NCBI RefSeq assembly: GCF_029541745.1
Contig: NZ_CP089746.1
Location: 6,147,559 to 6,211,558 of the forward strand
DNA from: Streptomyces sp. LX-29
GTDB lineage: Bacteria > Actinomycetota > Actinomycetes > Streptomycetales > Streptomycetaceae
Direction: 5' to 3'
Length of the DNA stretch: 64,000 nucleotides
This document shows, piece after piece, positions 9,368 to 18,561 of the stretch (its first letter is position 1; every line of letters starts with the position of its first letter). A program made the translations under genes and the position numbers. Below the pieces are notes generated by a model. That model was not told the origin of the DNA, made no database searches, and saw only the letters and a program-made list of their open reading frames with translations.

Positions 9368-12103
9368 TCAGCGTCGGCGCGTCGTGGTGTACCGGGTGGG
9401 CTCCGCCGTGGCGGGATCCTCCGGCCAGGGGTGCTTGGGGTAGCGGCCGCGCAGCTCGGCGCGCACGGAGCGGTATCCGCTGCCCCAGAAGGACGCGAGG
9501 TCGGCGGTGACGGCCGCCGGGCGGCCCGCGGGGGAGAGCAGGTGGACCAGCACCGGCACCCCGGCGACGGTCGGCGTCTCGGCCAGCCCGAACATCTCCT
9601 GGAGCTTGACCGCCAGCACGGGCTGGTCCCCGGCGTAGTCGACCCGCACCCGCGAGCCGCTGGGCACCTCGATGCGGTCCGGCGCCAGCTCGTCCAGGCG
9701 CACGGCGTCCCCCGTCGCCCACGGCAGCAGCCGCCGCAACGCCTGGCCCGCGTCGACGCGCTCCAGGTCGGCCCGCCGGCGCGCCCGGTCGAGCTCGACG
9801 CCGAGCCAGTCCTCGGCGCGCTCCACCAGCGCCTCGTCCGACACGTCCGGCCAGGGCTCGCCCAGCGCGCGGTGCAGGAAGCCCAGCCGCTGCCGCAGCC
9901 GGGTGGCCTCCTCCGTCCAGCGCAGCAGCCCCGTTCCGGTGCGGCGCAGACCGTCCAGGAGCGCGTCCCGGACCAGTTCGGGGGCGGGGGAGCGCAGCGG
10001 GCGCGCGGCCAGCTCGATCGCCCCCAGCCGCTCGACGCCGCGCGCCACCACGTCGTCGTCGGACCAGTGCACCTCCTCGGCGGAGGCGTACAGGGCCGCG
10101 GCGGCGGTCCGGGCGGTGTCCTCGTCCGTGACGGCCGCGAGCCGCACCCGGGCGGACGCGGCCGACACGGGCCGGTCCGCGACGGCCACCGCCAGCCACG
10201 GCGCTCCGCGCAGCCCCGACCCCTCCGCCAGTTCCGCCCCGGTCCCCGACGCCATCAGGTAGGCGCCTTCGCCGCGCCGCCGGGCCACCCGCTCGGGGAA
10301 GGCCAGCGCGGCCACCAGCCCGGCCGCGGCGTCGTCGCCGTGCCCGCCCGCGCGGGGCGCGCCACCGCTGCCGCCGACCACCCGGCCGCCGGCCCCCGAT
10401 GCCGCGGGCGGACGGTCGCCGGTCCGGGGGTCCCCGGACGGTCGGTCGCCGGTCTGTCGGCGAGGCGCCTCGTCGGTCGGCCGGCCGCCGGATTCCTCGC
10501 CTCCCGTCCGCCCGGCCGGTGAGTCGCCCCCCTCGGCCCGTGCGTCGACCGCACGCTCCAGGCGGCGCGCCTCCTGGCGCCACCGGGCGGCGTAGCCGTC
10601 GCCGCCGCGGCGCGCGGCGCGCCAGGCGGCGGCGAGGTCGTCTCCGTACTCGCGCGGAGGCTCCTCGCTCAGCAGGGCGACGATCTCGGCCGCCCGCCGG
10701 GCACCGAGCGGCGGCGCGCCGTCGATGAGGGCCCGCGCGAGCCGCGGGTGGAGTCCGAGGCGGGCCATGCGGACGCCGCGGTCGGTCGCCTTGCCGTCCC
10801 CGTCGACGGCGCCGATGGCGGTCAGCACCTCGCGGGCGGCGGCCAGCGCGCCGGTGGGCGGCGGGTCGAGGAGGGCGAGCGTGGCGGCGTCCGGGTCGCC
10901 CCAGCACGCGGCCTGGAGCGCGAAGGCGGTGAGGTCGGCGACCGCGATCTCCGGGGAGGGCCAGCGCGGCAGCCGCGAGTCGTCACCCTCCGACCAGCAG
11001 CGGTAGACCGCGCCCGGCCCCTCGCGCCCGGCCCGCCCCGCGCGCTGGGCGGCGGCCGCGCGGGACGCCCGCACGGTGGTCAGCGCGCTCAGTCCGCGCG
11101 CGTGGTCCGCGCGCGGCTCGCGCGCCAGCCCGCAGTCCACGACGACGCGCACGCCCGGCACGGTCAGGCTCGACTCGGCGACCGACGTCGCCAGGACGAC
11201 GCGCCGCGCCCCGCCCGCCGCGCCCGCGAGCACCGCGTCCTGGACCTCGGCCGGTGCCCGGCCGTGCACCTGGAGCACCTCGGCGGCCACGTCGCGCAAC
11301 AGACCGGCCACCCGGGCGATCTCTCCGACGCCGGGCAGGAAGCACAGCACGTCGCCGTCCCGCTCGCGCAGCGCGCGTCGCACGACCGCCGCGACGTGGT
11401 CCAGAAGCGCCGGGTCGACCCGCATCCCGTGCGGCGGTCGTACCGGCCGCGCCGGCGGAGCCCACACCACCTCCACCGGATGGGACACCCCCGCGGCCTC
11501 CACCACCGGCGCCGCGCCGGGCCGCCCCGCGCCGGCCGCGTCGGGCCGGGCTCCACCCCCGCCGGTGCCGAGCAGCCGGGCCCAGCCGGCCGCGTCCGTG
11601 GTCGCCGACGCGGCGATCAGCCGCAGCTCGGGCCGCAGGACGGACCGTACGTCCAGGAGGAAGGCGGCGGCCGTGTCGGCGTCCAGATGGCGTTCGTGGC
11701 ACTCGTCCAGGATCACCGTGTCGACCCCGAGCAGTTCCGGGTCGCGCTGGAGCCGCTGGAGCAGCACGCCGGTGGTCACCACCTCCACGACGGTCTCCCG
11801 CCCGGCCCGCCGCTCCCCGCGCACGGTGAAGCCGATCCGCCGCCCCACGTCCTCGCCCAGCAGCCACGCCATGCGCCGCGCCGCCGCGCGGGCCGCGATC
11901 CGCCGCGGCTCGGCCACGATCACCCGCCGCGCGGGCCGCCCGCCGTCCAGCAGCCCGGCCAGGGCCAGCGGCACCAGCGTCGTCTTGCCGGTGCCGGGCG
12001 GCGCGCACAGCACCGCCGCCCCGTGGTCGTCCAGCGCCCGCTCCAGGGCGGGCACGGCGGTTCGTACGGGAAGGCGGTCGAGGGCGTCGGTGCGGATCGT
12101 CAC
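9368..12103 (-). CDS. hrpB: ATP-dependent RNA helicase HrpB
   Basis: DEAH-box helicase of the HrpB family, 911 aa; cellular role unclear. Motif I is APPGTGKTT (about residue 35), motif II is DECHERH, motif III SATTD and motif VI QRAGRAGREGPG. The HrpB-specific C-terminal domain continues to the end. A low-complexity insert of roughly 70 residues rich in Gly, Arg, Asp and Pro separates the helicase core from the C-terminal region (around 515-590) and is probably disordered. The start is GTG at 12103. The gene is convergent with the unknown gene on its left, and the methyltransferase gene lies 82 nt upstream on the same strand. Confidence 0.93.
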   Translation of the reverse strand: MTIRTDALDRLPVRTAVPALERALDDHGAAVLCAPPGTGKTTLVPLALAGLLDGGRPARRVIVAEPRRIAARAAARRMAWLLGEDVGRRIGFTVRGERRAGRETVVEVVTTGVLLQRLQRDPELLGVDTVILDECHERHLDADTAAAFLLDVRSVLRPELRLIAASATTDAAGWARLLGTGGGGARPDAAGAGRPGAAPVVEAAGVSHPVEVVWAPPARPVRPPHGMRVDPALLDHVAAVVRRALRERDGDVLCFLPGVGEIARVAGLLRDVAAEVLQVHGRAPAEVQDAVLAGAAGGARRVVLATSVAESSLTVPGVRVVVDCGLAREPRADHARGLSALTTVRASRAAAAQRAGRAGREGPGAVYRCWSEGDDSRLPRWPSPEIAVADLTAFALQAACWGDPDAATLALLDPPPTGALAAAREVLTAIGAVDGDGKATDRGVRMARLGLHPRLARALIDGAPPLGARRAAEIVALLSEEPPREYGDDLAAAWRAARRGGDGYAARWRQEARRLERAVDARAEGGDSPAGRTGGEESGGRPTDEAPRRQTGDRPSGDPRTGDRPPAASGAGGRVVGGSGGAPRAGGHGDDAAAGLVAALAFPERVARRRGEGAYLMASGTGAELAEGSGLRGAPWLAVAVADRPVSAASARVRLAAVTDEDTARTAAAALYASAEEVHWSDDDVVARGVERLGAIELAARPLRSPAPELVRDALLDGLRRTGTGLLRWTEEATRLRQRLGFLHRALGEPWPDVSDEALVERAEDWLGVELDRARRRADLERVDAGQALRRLLPWATGDAVRLDELAPDRIEVPSGSRVRVDYAGDQPVLAVKLQEMFGLAETPTVAGVPVLVHLLSPAGRPAAVTADLASFWGSGYRSVRAELRGRYPKHPWPEDPATAEPTRYTTTRRR

Positions 12104-12185
12104 GCCGACATCCTCGCAGCGTCGAGAGGGGCCGCTCCGGCCCGGGCTTCGGCCACCGGGGCGGTCCCGTGCGCGGCCGCGGGGG

Positions 12186-13037
12186 TCAGTCCCGTACGCA
12201 GACGAAGATCGCGGTTCCCGGGATCAGGTTGCCGCGGAGCGGGGACCAGCCGCCCCATTCCTGGTGGTTCCAGGCGGGCCACTCCGGCTCGACCAGGTCG
12301 ACCAGCCGGAAGCCCGCCGCCACCACGTCCCGGACCCGGTCCCCGAGGGTGCGGTGGTGCTCCACATAGACCGCCCGGCCGGAGTCGTCCTGCTCTACAT
12401 AGGGCACGCGGTCGAAGTACGAGGCGGCCACGCTGAGCCCCTCCGGGCCCGGCTCGTCGGGGAACGCCCAGCGGATCGGGTGCGTGACCGAGAAGACCCA
12501 GCGCCCGCCGGGCCGCAGCACCCGCCGCACCTCGCGCAGCACGCGCACCGGATCGGCGACGAAGGGGAGTGCCCCGTAGGCCGAGCAGGCCAGGTCGAAG
12601 CTGGCGTCCGCGAAGGGCAGCGCCCCGGCGTCCGCCTCGACCAGGGGGAAGTCGGCGCCGATCCGCAGCGCGTGCTGGAGCTGCCGGTGCGAGAGGTCCA
12701 GTGCCACCGGACGTGCCCCCTGAGCCGCCAGCCAGCGCGAACACTGCGCCGCGCCCGCGCCGATCTCCAGGACGTCCCGGCCCTTCAGCTCCTCCGCGGG
12801 GCCCAGCAGGCCCGCCTCGGCCTCGTCGAGCCCCTCCGGGCCCCAGACGAACCCGTCGTCCCGGAGGAAGCCCCCGTGCTCGTTCTGGTACTCGTCCGCG
12901 TTCCGGTCCCACCAGCCGCGGCTGGCCCTGCTGCTCTCCGCGTCGCCCGCCGTACGCCGGGTGGCGGTGGCCTCGTCCGGCGCCCCGCCGGCCGTCTCCG
13001 GCTCGGGAACCCCCGAGAGCTCGTGTTCTTGGATCAT
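12186..13037 (-). CDS. Class I SAM-dependent methyltransferase
   Basis: A 283-aa Rossmann-fold methyltransferase of the Methyltransf_11 type. Motif I DVLEIGAGAAQ lies at about 88-98, the acidic end of beta-2 at ALDLS, and a later FDLACSAYGALPF segment fits motif IV. The substrate is unknown. The first 40 residues look disordered. I start it at ATG 13037 because the longer open frame (to 13175) begins inside the divergent rpsA promoter and its extra residues are Pro-rich and unlike the family. It may be read with hrpB, which begins 82 nt downstream. Confidence 0.85.
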   Translation of the reverse strand: MIQEHELSGVPEPETAGGAPDEATATRRTAGDAESSRASRGWWDRNADEYQNEHGGFLRDDGFVWGPEGLDEAEAGLLGPAEELKGRDVLEIGAGAAQCSRWLAAQGARPVALDLSHRQLQHALRIGADFPLVEADAGALPFADASFDLACSAYGALPFVADPVRVLREVRRVLRPGGRWVFSVTHPIRWAFPDEPGPEGLSVAASYFDRVPYVEQDDSGRAVYVEHHRTLGDRVRDVVAAGFRLVDLVEPEWPAWNHQEWGGWSPLRGNLIPGTAIFVCVRD

Positions 13038-13167
13038 CTGGGGTGTCGTCGTACTCTCTGTATCGACCTGTGGCTGTGGGGCGGGATGTGGCGGTCCGCG
13101 CGGCGGTGCCGACCCCGGTATTTCGCCGGAGTATGGGGCGGTTGGCCCCACGTGCGCTCTTCGCGCA

Positions 13168-13196
13168 TTGACCATGTCCGGCTGCCCCCGTATGCT
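13168..13196 (+). promoter_or_regulatory. Housekeeping promoter of rpsA
   Basis: TTGACC (13168-13173), a 17-nt spacer and TATGCT (13191-13196), a very good HrdB-type promoter. Transcription would begin near 13203, giving a leader of about 200 nt before rpsA. Confidence 0.7.
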
Positions 13197-13202
13197 ACAA
13201 GT

Positions 13203-13405
13203 TGCGCTGCGGGCCTGCGCGCCTCAGACGTAGTAGGCCGCGCTCGCATCTGTTGTATGTCCCCTCGGTTGCCGAGGCGCTTTTCGATAGATCCTCGGAA
13301 AAATCGGAAGGCCGCCTCCAAAGCTGTCCGGCTTCGGCAGTGCGATACGGGCTCCCGGCGTAGCAGTACCTACGACTCAATGTCCGTACCGGAGCCCTTT
13401 CCCAC
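13203..13405 (+). other. Long 5' leader of rpsA
   Basis: About 200 nt of untranslated leader, less GC-rich than its surroundings, between the predicted start site and the rpsA ATG. No reading frame is convincing, and the ribosome site is weak (CCGGAG about 13 nt upstream). S1 leaders are often the site of autogenous translational control, but I could not assign a known structure. Confidence 0.5.
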
Positions 13406-14905
13406 ATGACGAGCAGCACCGAGGCAACCCGCACCACCCCGCAGGTGGCGGTCAACGACATCGGTTCCGAGGAAGCCTTCCTCGCCGCGATCGACGAGAC
13501 GATCAAGTACTTCAACGACGGCGACATCGTCGACGGCGTCATCGTGAAGGTCGACCGGGACGAGGTCCTGCTCGACATTGGTTACAAGACCGAAGGCGTC
13601 ATCCCTTCCCGCGAGCTTTCGATCAAGCACGACGTCGACCCGAATGAGGTCGTGGCCGTCGGTGACGAGATCGAGGCCCTGGTTCTCCAGAAGGAGGACA
13701 AGGAAGGCCGTCTGATCCTCTCCAAGAAGCGCGCCCAGTACGAGCGGGCCTGGGGAACCATCGAGAAGATCAAGGACGAGGACGGCATCGTCACCGGTAC
13801 CGTCATCGAGGTCGTCAAGGGTGGTCTCATCCTCGACATCGGCCTCCGCGGCTTCCTCCCGGCCTCCCTGGTCGAGATGCGTCGCGTCCGCGACCTTCAG
13901 CCCTACGTGGGCAAGGAGCTCGAGGCGAAGATCATCGAGCTCGACAAGAACCGCAACAACGTGGTCCTGTCCCGCCGCGCCTGGCTGGAGCAGACCCAGA
14001 GCGAGGTCCGCCAGACCTTCCTCACCACCCTCCAGAAGGGTCAGGTGCGCTCCGGCGTCGTCTCCTCCATCGTCAACTTCGGTGCCTTCGTGGACCTGGG
14101 TGGCGTCGACGGTCTGGTCCACGTCTCCGAGCTGTCCTGGAAGCACATCGACCACCCGTCCGAGGTTGTCGAGGTCGGCCAGGAGGTCACGGTCGAGGTC
14201 CTCGACGTCGACATGGACCGCGAGCGCGTCTCCCTGTCGCTCAAGGCGACCCAGGAAGACCCGTGGCAGCAGTTCGCCCGGACCCACCAGATCGGTCAGG
14301 TCGTCCCGGGTAAGGTCACCAAGCTGGTGCCGTTCGGTGCGTTCGTCCGCGTGGACGAGGGCATCGAGGGCCTGGTCCACATCTCCGAGCTGGCCGAGCG
14401 CCACGTGGAGATCCCGGAGCAGGTCGTCCAGGTCAACGACGAGATCTTCGTCAAGGTCATCGACATCGACCTCGAGCGTCGTCGCATCAGCCTCTCGCTG
14501 AAGCAGGCCAACGAGTCCTTCGGTGCCGACCCGGCCGCGGTCGAGTTCGACCCGACCCTGTACGGCATGGCCGCGTCCTACGACGACCAGGGCAACTACA
14601 TCTACCCCGAGGGCTTCGACCCGGACACCAACGACTGGCTGCCCGGCTTCGAGAAGCAGCGCGAGGAGTGGGAGCGCCAGTACGCCGAGGCGCAGCAGCG
14701 CTTCGAGCAGCACCAGGCGCAGGTCATCAAGTCCCGCGAGGCGGACGAGCAGGCGGCCGCCGAGGCCGGCCAGGCTGCCCCGCAGGCCGGTGGCCAGGGT
14801 GGCGGCGGCTCGTACTCCTCGGAGTCGGCCGACAGCTCCGGCGCCCTGGCGTCGGACGAGGCGCTCGCCGCGCTCCGCGAGAAGCTGGCCGGCGGCCAGA
14901 GCTGA
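13406..14905 (+). CDS. rpsA: 30S ribosomal protein S1
   Basis: Binds mRNA during translation initiation. The 499-aa protein has four S1 RNA-binding repeats at about 35-105, 122-188, 206-276 and 293-362, the later ones marked by VNFGAFVDLGGVDGLVHVSELSW and VPFGAFVRVDEGIEGLVHISEL-type cores. The C-terminal tail is acidic and then Gly/Gln/Ser-rich, as in actinobacteria. The four-repeat form is the short Gram-positive type compared with six in E. coli. It has its own strong promoter and a long leader, and is followed by a perfect hairpin terminator. Confidence 0.97.
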   Translation: MTSSTEATRTTPQVAVNDIGSEEAFLAAIDETIKYFNDGDIVDGVIVKVDRDEVLLDIGYKTEGVIPSRELSIKHDVDPNEVVAVGDEIEALVLQKEDKEGRLILSKKRAQYERAWGTIEKIKDEDGIVTGTVIEVVKGGLILDIGLRGFLPASLVEMRRVRDLQPYVGKELEAKIIELDKNRNNVVLSRRAWLEQTQSEVRQTFLTTLQKGQVRSGVVSSIVNFGAFVDLGGVDGLVHVSELSWKHIDHPSEVVEVGQEVTVEVLDVDMDRERVSLSLKATQEDPWQQFARTHQIGQVVPGKVTKLVPFGAFVRVDEGIEGLVHISELAERHVEIPEQVVQVNDEIFVKVIDIDLERRRISLSLKQANESFGADPAAVEFDPTLYGMAASYDDQGNYIYPEGFDPDTNDWLPGFEKQREEWERQYAEAQQRFEQHQAQVIKSREADEQAAAEAGQAAPQAGGQGGGGSYSSESADSSGALASDEALAALREKLAGGQS

Positions 14906-15406
14906 TCGCCCACCGCTGCCCGTCGCCCGCTGGGCGATAGCGACAGCTGAAACGAAGGCCCGCCCCCTCACCGGGGGGCGGGCCTTCGCCATGCGTACGG
15001 ACGAACGCCCATCGTCCGACGCCGGCACGTCGGAGCCCGCGCCGCCGTGCGACGTGCCCCCGCGCCGCGCCCGTACGGGACGGGCGTGCGACACGGTCAT
15101 ACGGCATGCGTGCGCCACGCCGCACGCCTCGCCGCATGAGGCGCCCGGGTGGTGGCCCGTCGGCTCCGCCGCCGCGCGCCCGGCTCCCCTCCTCGGTCGG
15201 GCGTTCGACCCGCGGGTGGCGGGCCGTCGGATCCAGCCCTCGGGCTCCGGGGCGTGTGGTGGCAACTCCCCCTGGCCGCACCACCGGTGGGCGATCCGCG
15301 GCTTCGGCGGAAACGGGCAAAGAAAGTACCGCTGGGGGAGCGGGCCGGGAATGCCGGTGCGACGCCACGGCGTTCCCCGAAGGGAACACGACGAGGAGGC
15401 GTCACG
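14906..15406. other. Intergenic region between rpsA and the PAC2 gene
   Basis: Contains the rpsA terminator (14954-14987) and about 400 nt in which I see no gene, repeat or recognisable RNA element. The open frames crossing it are extensions of shadows. Confidence 0.6.
14954..14987 (+). terminator. rpsA terminator hairpin
   Basis: A perfect 14-bp stem (14954-14967 with 14974-14987) with a 6-nt loop, extremely GC-rich and without a T tract, as is common in Streptomyces. It begins 48 nt after the rpsA stop. Confidence 0.85.
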
Positions 15407-16351
15407 GTGTTGGATCCGCAGGACTTGTACGCATGGGACCCCAGCGGGCTGGCGACGGTCGATGCCATAGCCTCCCGGGACTCGGTAGGGCTGGTGCTGC
15501 TCTACCACTTCGAGGGGTACATCGACGCGGGCGAGACCGGCGAACAGATCGTCACCCGGCTGTTGAGCGGACTGCCGCACCAGACCGTGGCCCGCTTCGA
15601 CCACGACCGGCTGGTCGACTACCGCGCCCGCCGCCCCCTGCTCACCTTCGAGCGCGACCACTGGACCGCGTACGCCACGCCGGCGATCGAGCTCCATCTG
15701 GTGCGCGATGCCACCGGTGCCCCGTTCCTGCTGCTCACCGGGCCGGAGCCGGATGTGGAGTGGGAGCGTTTCGCGGCGGCCGTGCGGCAGATCGTCGAGC
15801 GGATCGGCGTGCGCCTCTCGGTGAACTTCCACGGCATTCCCATGGGCGTGCCGCACACCCGCCCCGTCGGCGTCACCCCGCACGGCAACCGCGTCGACCT
15901 CATGCCCGGCCATCGGGGCGTCTTCACCGAGGCCCAGGTGCCCGGCAGCGCGGAGGCGCTGATCGAGTTCCGGCTCGTGGAGGCCGGCCATGACGTCCTG
16001 GGCGTCGCCGCCCACGTCCCGCACTACGTCTCCCGCTCGCCCTACCCGGACGCCGCGCTCACGGCGCTCGAGGCGGTCACCGCGGCCACCGGGCTGGTGC
16101 TGCCCGGCGTGGCGCACGCGCTGCGCACCGAGGCGCTCAAGACGCAGGAGGAGATCGAGCGGCAGGTGTCGGAGGGGGACGAGGAGCTCGTCGCCCTGGT
16201 GCGCGGCCTTGAGCACCAGTACGACGCGATGGCCGGCGCCGAGAGCCGGGGCAGCCTGGTGGCCGAACCGGTCGAGCTGCCGTCGGCGGATGAGCTGGGC
16301 GCCCAGTTCGAGCGCTTCCTGGCGGAGCGCGAGGGCGAGGGCGGCGCCTGA
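15407..16351 (+). CDS. PAC2 family protein
   Basis: A 314-aa protein of the PAC2 family, related to archaeal and eukaryotic proteasome-assembly chaperones; widely conserved in actinobacteria with unproven function. The sequence runs from VLDPQDLYAWDPSG through LLYHFEGYIDAGETG, typical of the fold, to LTGPEPDVEWERF and an acidic, helical C-terminus. GTG at 15407 is chosen because GAGGAGG lies 9-15 nt upstream; the open frame continues upstream but without a ribosome site. It is read alone between rpsA and coaE. Confidence 0.88.
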   Translation: MLDPQDLYAWDPSGLATVDAIASRDSVGLVLLYHFEGYIDAGETGEQIVTRLLSGLPHQTVARFDHDRLVDYRARRPLLTFERDHWTAYATPAIELHLVRDATGAPFLLLTGPEPDVEWERFAAAVRQIVERIGVRLSVNFHGIPMGVPHTRPVGVTPHGNRVDLMPGHRGVFTEAQVPGSAEALIEFRLVEAGHDVLGVAAHVPHYVSRSPYPDAALTALEAVTAATGLVLPGVAHALRTEALKTQEEIERQVSEGDEELVALVRGLEHQYDAMAGAESRGSLVAEPVELPSADELGAQFERFLAEREGEGGA

Positions 16352-16729
16352 GGGCCCGCCGGCGTGCCTGCCCGAGGGCATGTCGTCGCGTGTCGGGCGG
16401 GGGCCTGGTGGGCGGCCGGAGCGGCGTCGGGTCTGCCCCGCCGGCGTGGGTGGACGGCGTGAGCCTGGTGCGCGAGGGGCGCGGCGGCCCGGTCTGCTCC
16501 GGCCGCCGACCTCGGGTCAGCCCGTAGCGTGAGCGAGAAGAGCGCGGAACGGGTTCCGCCGACTCCTGAGCGTGCGTCCGGGAGAGCTCCCGCGGTCGGC
16601 GAGGGGCGGGGACGGGCGAGGACGGGCGGCGAGAGTCGACGAGGTCGACGATCGGTGCCCCCAGCCCCTCGGGTAGCGTGTGAGGCCCCGCAGGGGCGGG
16701 GGTGGAGCGAGCGGACGGGAGGGGCGGCC
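16352..16729. other. Intergenic region upstream of coaE
   Basis: 378 nt with no supported gene. An in-frame extension of coaE from 16529 is open but Arg/Gly/Pro-rich and lacks family similarity, so I treat it as non-coding. A TAGCGT sequence at about 16674 could be a -10 box. Confidence 0.5.
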
Positions 16730-17350
16730 ATGCTCTCCGTGGGCCTGACGGGTGGAATCGGCGCCGGCAAGAGCGAGGTGTCACGGCTGCTGTCCTCCTA
16801 TGGCGCGGTGCTGATCGACGCCGATCGCCTGGCGCGCGAGGTGGTCGAGCCGGGCACGCCCGGCCTGGCGGCCGTGGTCGACGCCTTCGGGCCGGAGGTG
16901 CTCACCGCCGAGGGCGGCCTGGACCGCCCCAAGCTCGGCGCCATCGTCTTCAGCGACCCGAAGCGGCTCGCGGTCCTCAACGGGATCGTCCATCCGCTGG
17001 TCCGCGAGCGCACCGCCGCCCTGGAGGCGTCGGCCGGCCCGGACGCCATCGTGGTCAACGACGTCCCCCTGCTCACCGAGAACGGTCTGGCCCCGCTTTA
17101 CGACCTGGTCGTCGTGGTCGACGCCGCCCCCCGGACCCAGCTCGACCGGCTCATACGGCTGCGCGGGATGTCCGAGGACGAGGCGCGCTCCCGAATGGCG
17201 GCCCAGGCGACGCGCGAGCAGCGGCTGGCCATCGCCGACCTGGTCATCGACAACGACGGACCGCTGGAGGCGCTGGAGCCTCGGGTGCGGCAGGTCTGGG
17301 CGGAGCTGGTGGAGCGCGAGCGCAGGGCGGACCGACCCGGCGGCGAGTGA
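16730..17350 (+). CDS. coaE: Dephospho-CoA kinase
   Basis: Catalyses the last step of coenzyme A synthesis, ATP-dependent phosphorylation of dephospho-CoA. The 206-aa protein has the P-loop GGIGAGKS at residues 8-15, the DADRLAREV substrate motif at about 33-41, and a lid region around LRGMSEDEARSRMAAQ. ATG 16730 has GGGAGGGG 6-13 nt upstream and starts directly at the family N-terminus (MLSVGLTGG). The length fits the short form without the extra domain found fused in mycobacteria. Confidence 0.95.
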   Translation: MLSVGLTGGIGAGKSEVSRLLSSYGAVLIDADRLAREVVEPGTPGLAAVVDAFGPEVLTAEGGLDRPKLGAIVFSDPKRLAVLNGIVHPLVRERTAALEASAGPDAIVVNDVPLLTENGLAPLYDLVVVVDAAPRTQLDRLIRLRGMSEDEARSRMAAQATREQRLAIADLVIDNDGPLEALEPRVRQVWAELVERERRADRPGGE

Positions 17351-17412
17351 CCCGCCGGGCGAGAGGACCGCCCGCGCTCCATCCCACCCCGGGACGGTCC
17401 CGCCTGGGGACG

Positions 17413-17483
17413 GCCTGTCTCGGATCCGCTGTCTCAGGCGGTCCCGTCTCGGACGACCCGTCTCGGAGCAGCCTGTCTCACGG
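17413..17483. repeat. Short degenerate tandem repeat (GTCTC every 14-15 nt)
   Basis: Five GTCTC cores start at 17417, 17431, 17446, 17460 and 17475, each within a C(C/T)(C/T)GTCTCGGA-like unit. The spacing of 14-15 nt excludes a coding explanation. It lies between coaE and the TPR gene. Confidence 0.6.
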
Positions 17484-17637
17484 GCTCCCGCCTCGAGACG
17501 GGCCGGATCGACGGGGGAATGCGGCCGAAGGCGTCGTCGTTGTGTGGTGCGTACCGATCGGCTGTGCGCCGACCGGGGCGCGGGATGCCCACGGACGGCG
17601 CAGCAGGGGCTTCCGCCCCTTGGGGAAGGAAACGGTT

Positions 17638-18006
17638 GTGCCCGAGCCCACGCCCGAGAACCACGTCATCGACTACCGCGCAGCGGAGCAGCTGCTGGCC
17701 GCCCGTGACCCGCGCGGCGCCGTGAAGCTGCTCGACTCGGTCATCACCGCCCATCCCGAGAACACCGCGGCGCGGCTGCTGCGCGCCCGTGCCTTCTTCG
17801 GCTCCGCCCAGCTGCGCGCCGCCGAGCTGGAGTTCCAGCTCGTCCTGGAGCGTGAGCCGGACAACGCGTTCGCCCACTTCGCCCTCGGGCGCACCCTGGA
17901 GCGGGCCAACCGTCCCGCCGAGGCGACCCGACACTTCCGGCTCGCGGCCGCCCTGGACCCCCGTCCCGACTTCGTGCGGGCCGCCCGCTTCGGTGACACC
18001 GGCTGA
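17638..18006 (+). CDS. Tetratricopeptide repeat protein
   Basis: A 122-aa all-helical protein with about three TPR units: one around AAEQLLAARDPRGAVKLLD, one around ARLLRARAFFGSAQLRAAE, and one around AFAHFALGRTLERANRPAEA. TPRs mediate protein-protein contacts; the partner is unknown. GTG at 17638 follows GGGGAAGGAAAC, a good ribosome site, so the longer upstream frame is rejected. It is cytoplasmic and convergent with the DUF6343 gene. Confidence 0.85.
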   Translation: MPEPTPENHVIDYRAAEQLLAARDPRGAVKLLDSVITAHPENTAARLLRARAFFGSAQLRAAELEFQLVLEREPDNAFAHFALGRTLERANRPAEATRHFRLAAALDPRPDFVRAARFGDTG

Positions 18007-18063
18007 GCGGCGGACGCGCCCCGGGTTGAGCGGCCGACGTGCCCGCCTGGTGAGGCAGGTCGG

Positions 18064-18132
18064 CGGACGGTCAGGGCCGCTTGATGGGCGGGGTCCGCCG
18101 GACGGTCAGGACCACTTGATGGGCGGGTCCGC
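18064..18132. repeat. Direct tandem duplication of about 35 nt
   Basis: Two head-to-tail copies, 18064-18098 and 18099-18132, differ at only a few bases and by one indel; each begins CGGACGGTCAGG and contains CTTGATGGGCGGG. A partial third unit follows. It sits between the convergent TPR and DUF6343 genes. Confidence 0.75.
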
Positions 18133-18188
18133 CCGACGGGCGGCTCCGGCTGACGGGGCGGGCAGCCCGGATGGCGGGAGCGGGCCTG

Positions 18189-18503
18189 CTAGGGGAGGTG
18201 GCGCGGCTGACGGGGCTGCTCGGGGCGCTGCGGCGGGCCCGGACGGTCGCTGACCGGGTGGTACGGCGGTATGTTCCGGCCGGGCTGGTAGTGCGGTCCC
18301 TGACGGATGTGCCGGATGACGAGGATCAGATCCGTGAGGGTGATCACCACCAGGACGGCGCAGGCCGCCGCCCATCCTGGTCGTCCCACCACGGAGAAGG
18401 CCACCGTGCCGCCCAGGGACCAGAGCAGGCCCCAGACGGCGAGCGCACACCGCATCCGCAGCGCGCTGCGCGCGTGGACGGGTTCGTCGCCGGTACGCAA
18501 CAT
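18189..18503 (-). CDS. DUF6343 family small membrane protein
   Basis: A 104-aa protein of the actinomycete DUF6343 family; function unknown. It has two hydrophobic helices (about 19-40 and 44-63) and a conserved VIRHIRQGPHYQPGR motif followed by a Pro-rich cytoplasmic tail. The ATG at 18503 has GGAGATGG upstream. It follows the WGR-propeller gene by 58 nt on the same strand and may be co-transcribed. Confidence 0.85.
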   Translation of the reverse strand: MLRTGDEPVHARSALRMRCALAVWGLLWSLGGTVAFSVVGRPGWAAACAVLVVITLTDLILVIRHIRQGPHYQPGRNIPPYHPVSDRPGPPQRPEQPRQPRHLP

Positions 18504-18561
18504 GGCAATCCATCTCCACTACCGAATGTACGCCGGCGGCCCCGCCCCGCGGCCGTGGCGG

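Noticed and set aside
13370..16381. 1003-aa minus-strand frame opposite rpsA and the PAC2 gene
   Set aside because: Antisense to two well-supported genes; composition (Leu/Val/Asp/Gly) is typical of a mirrored frame.
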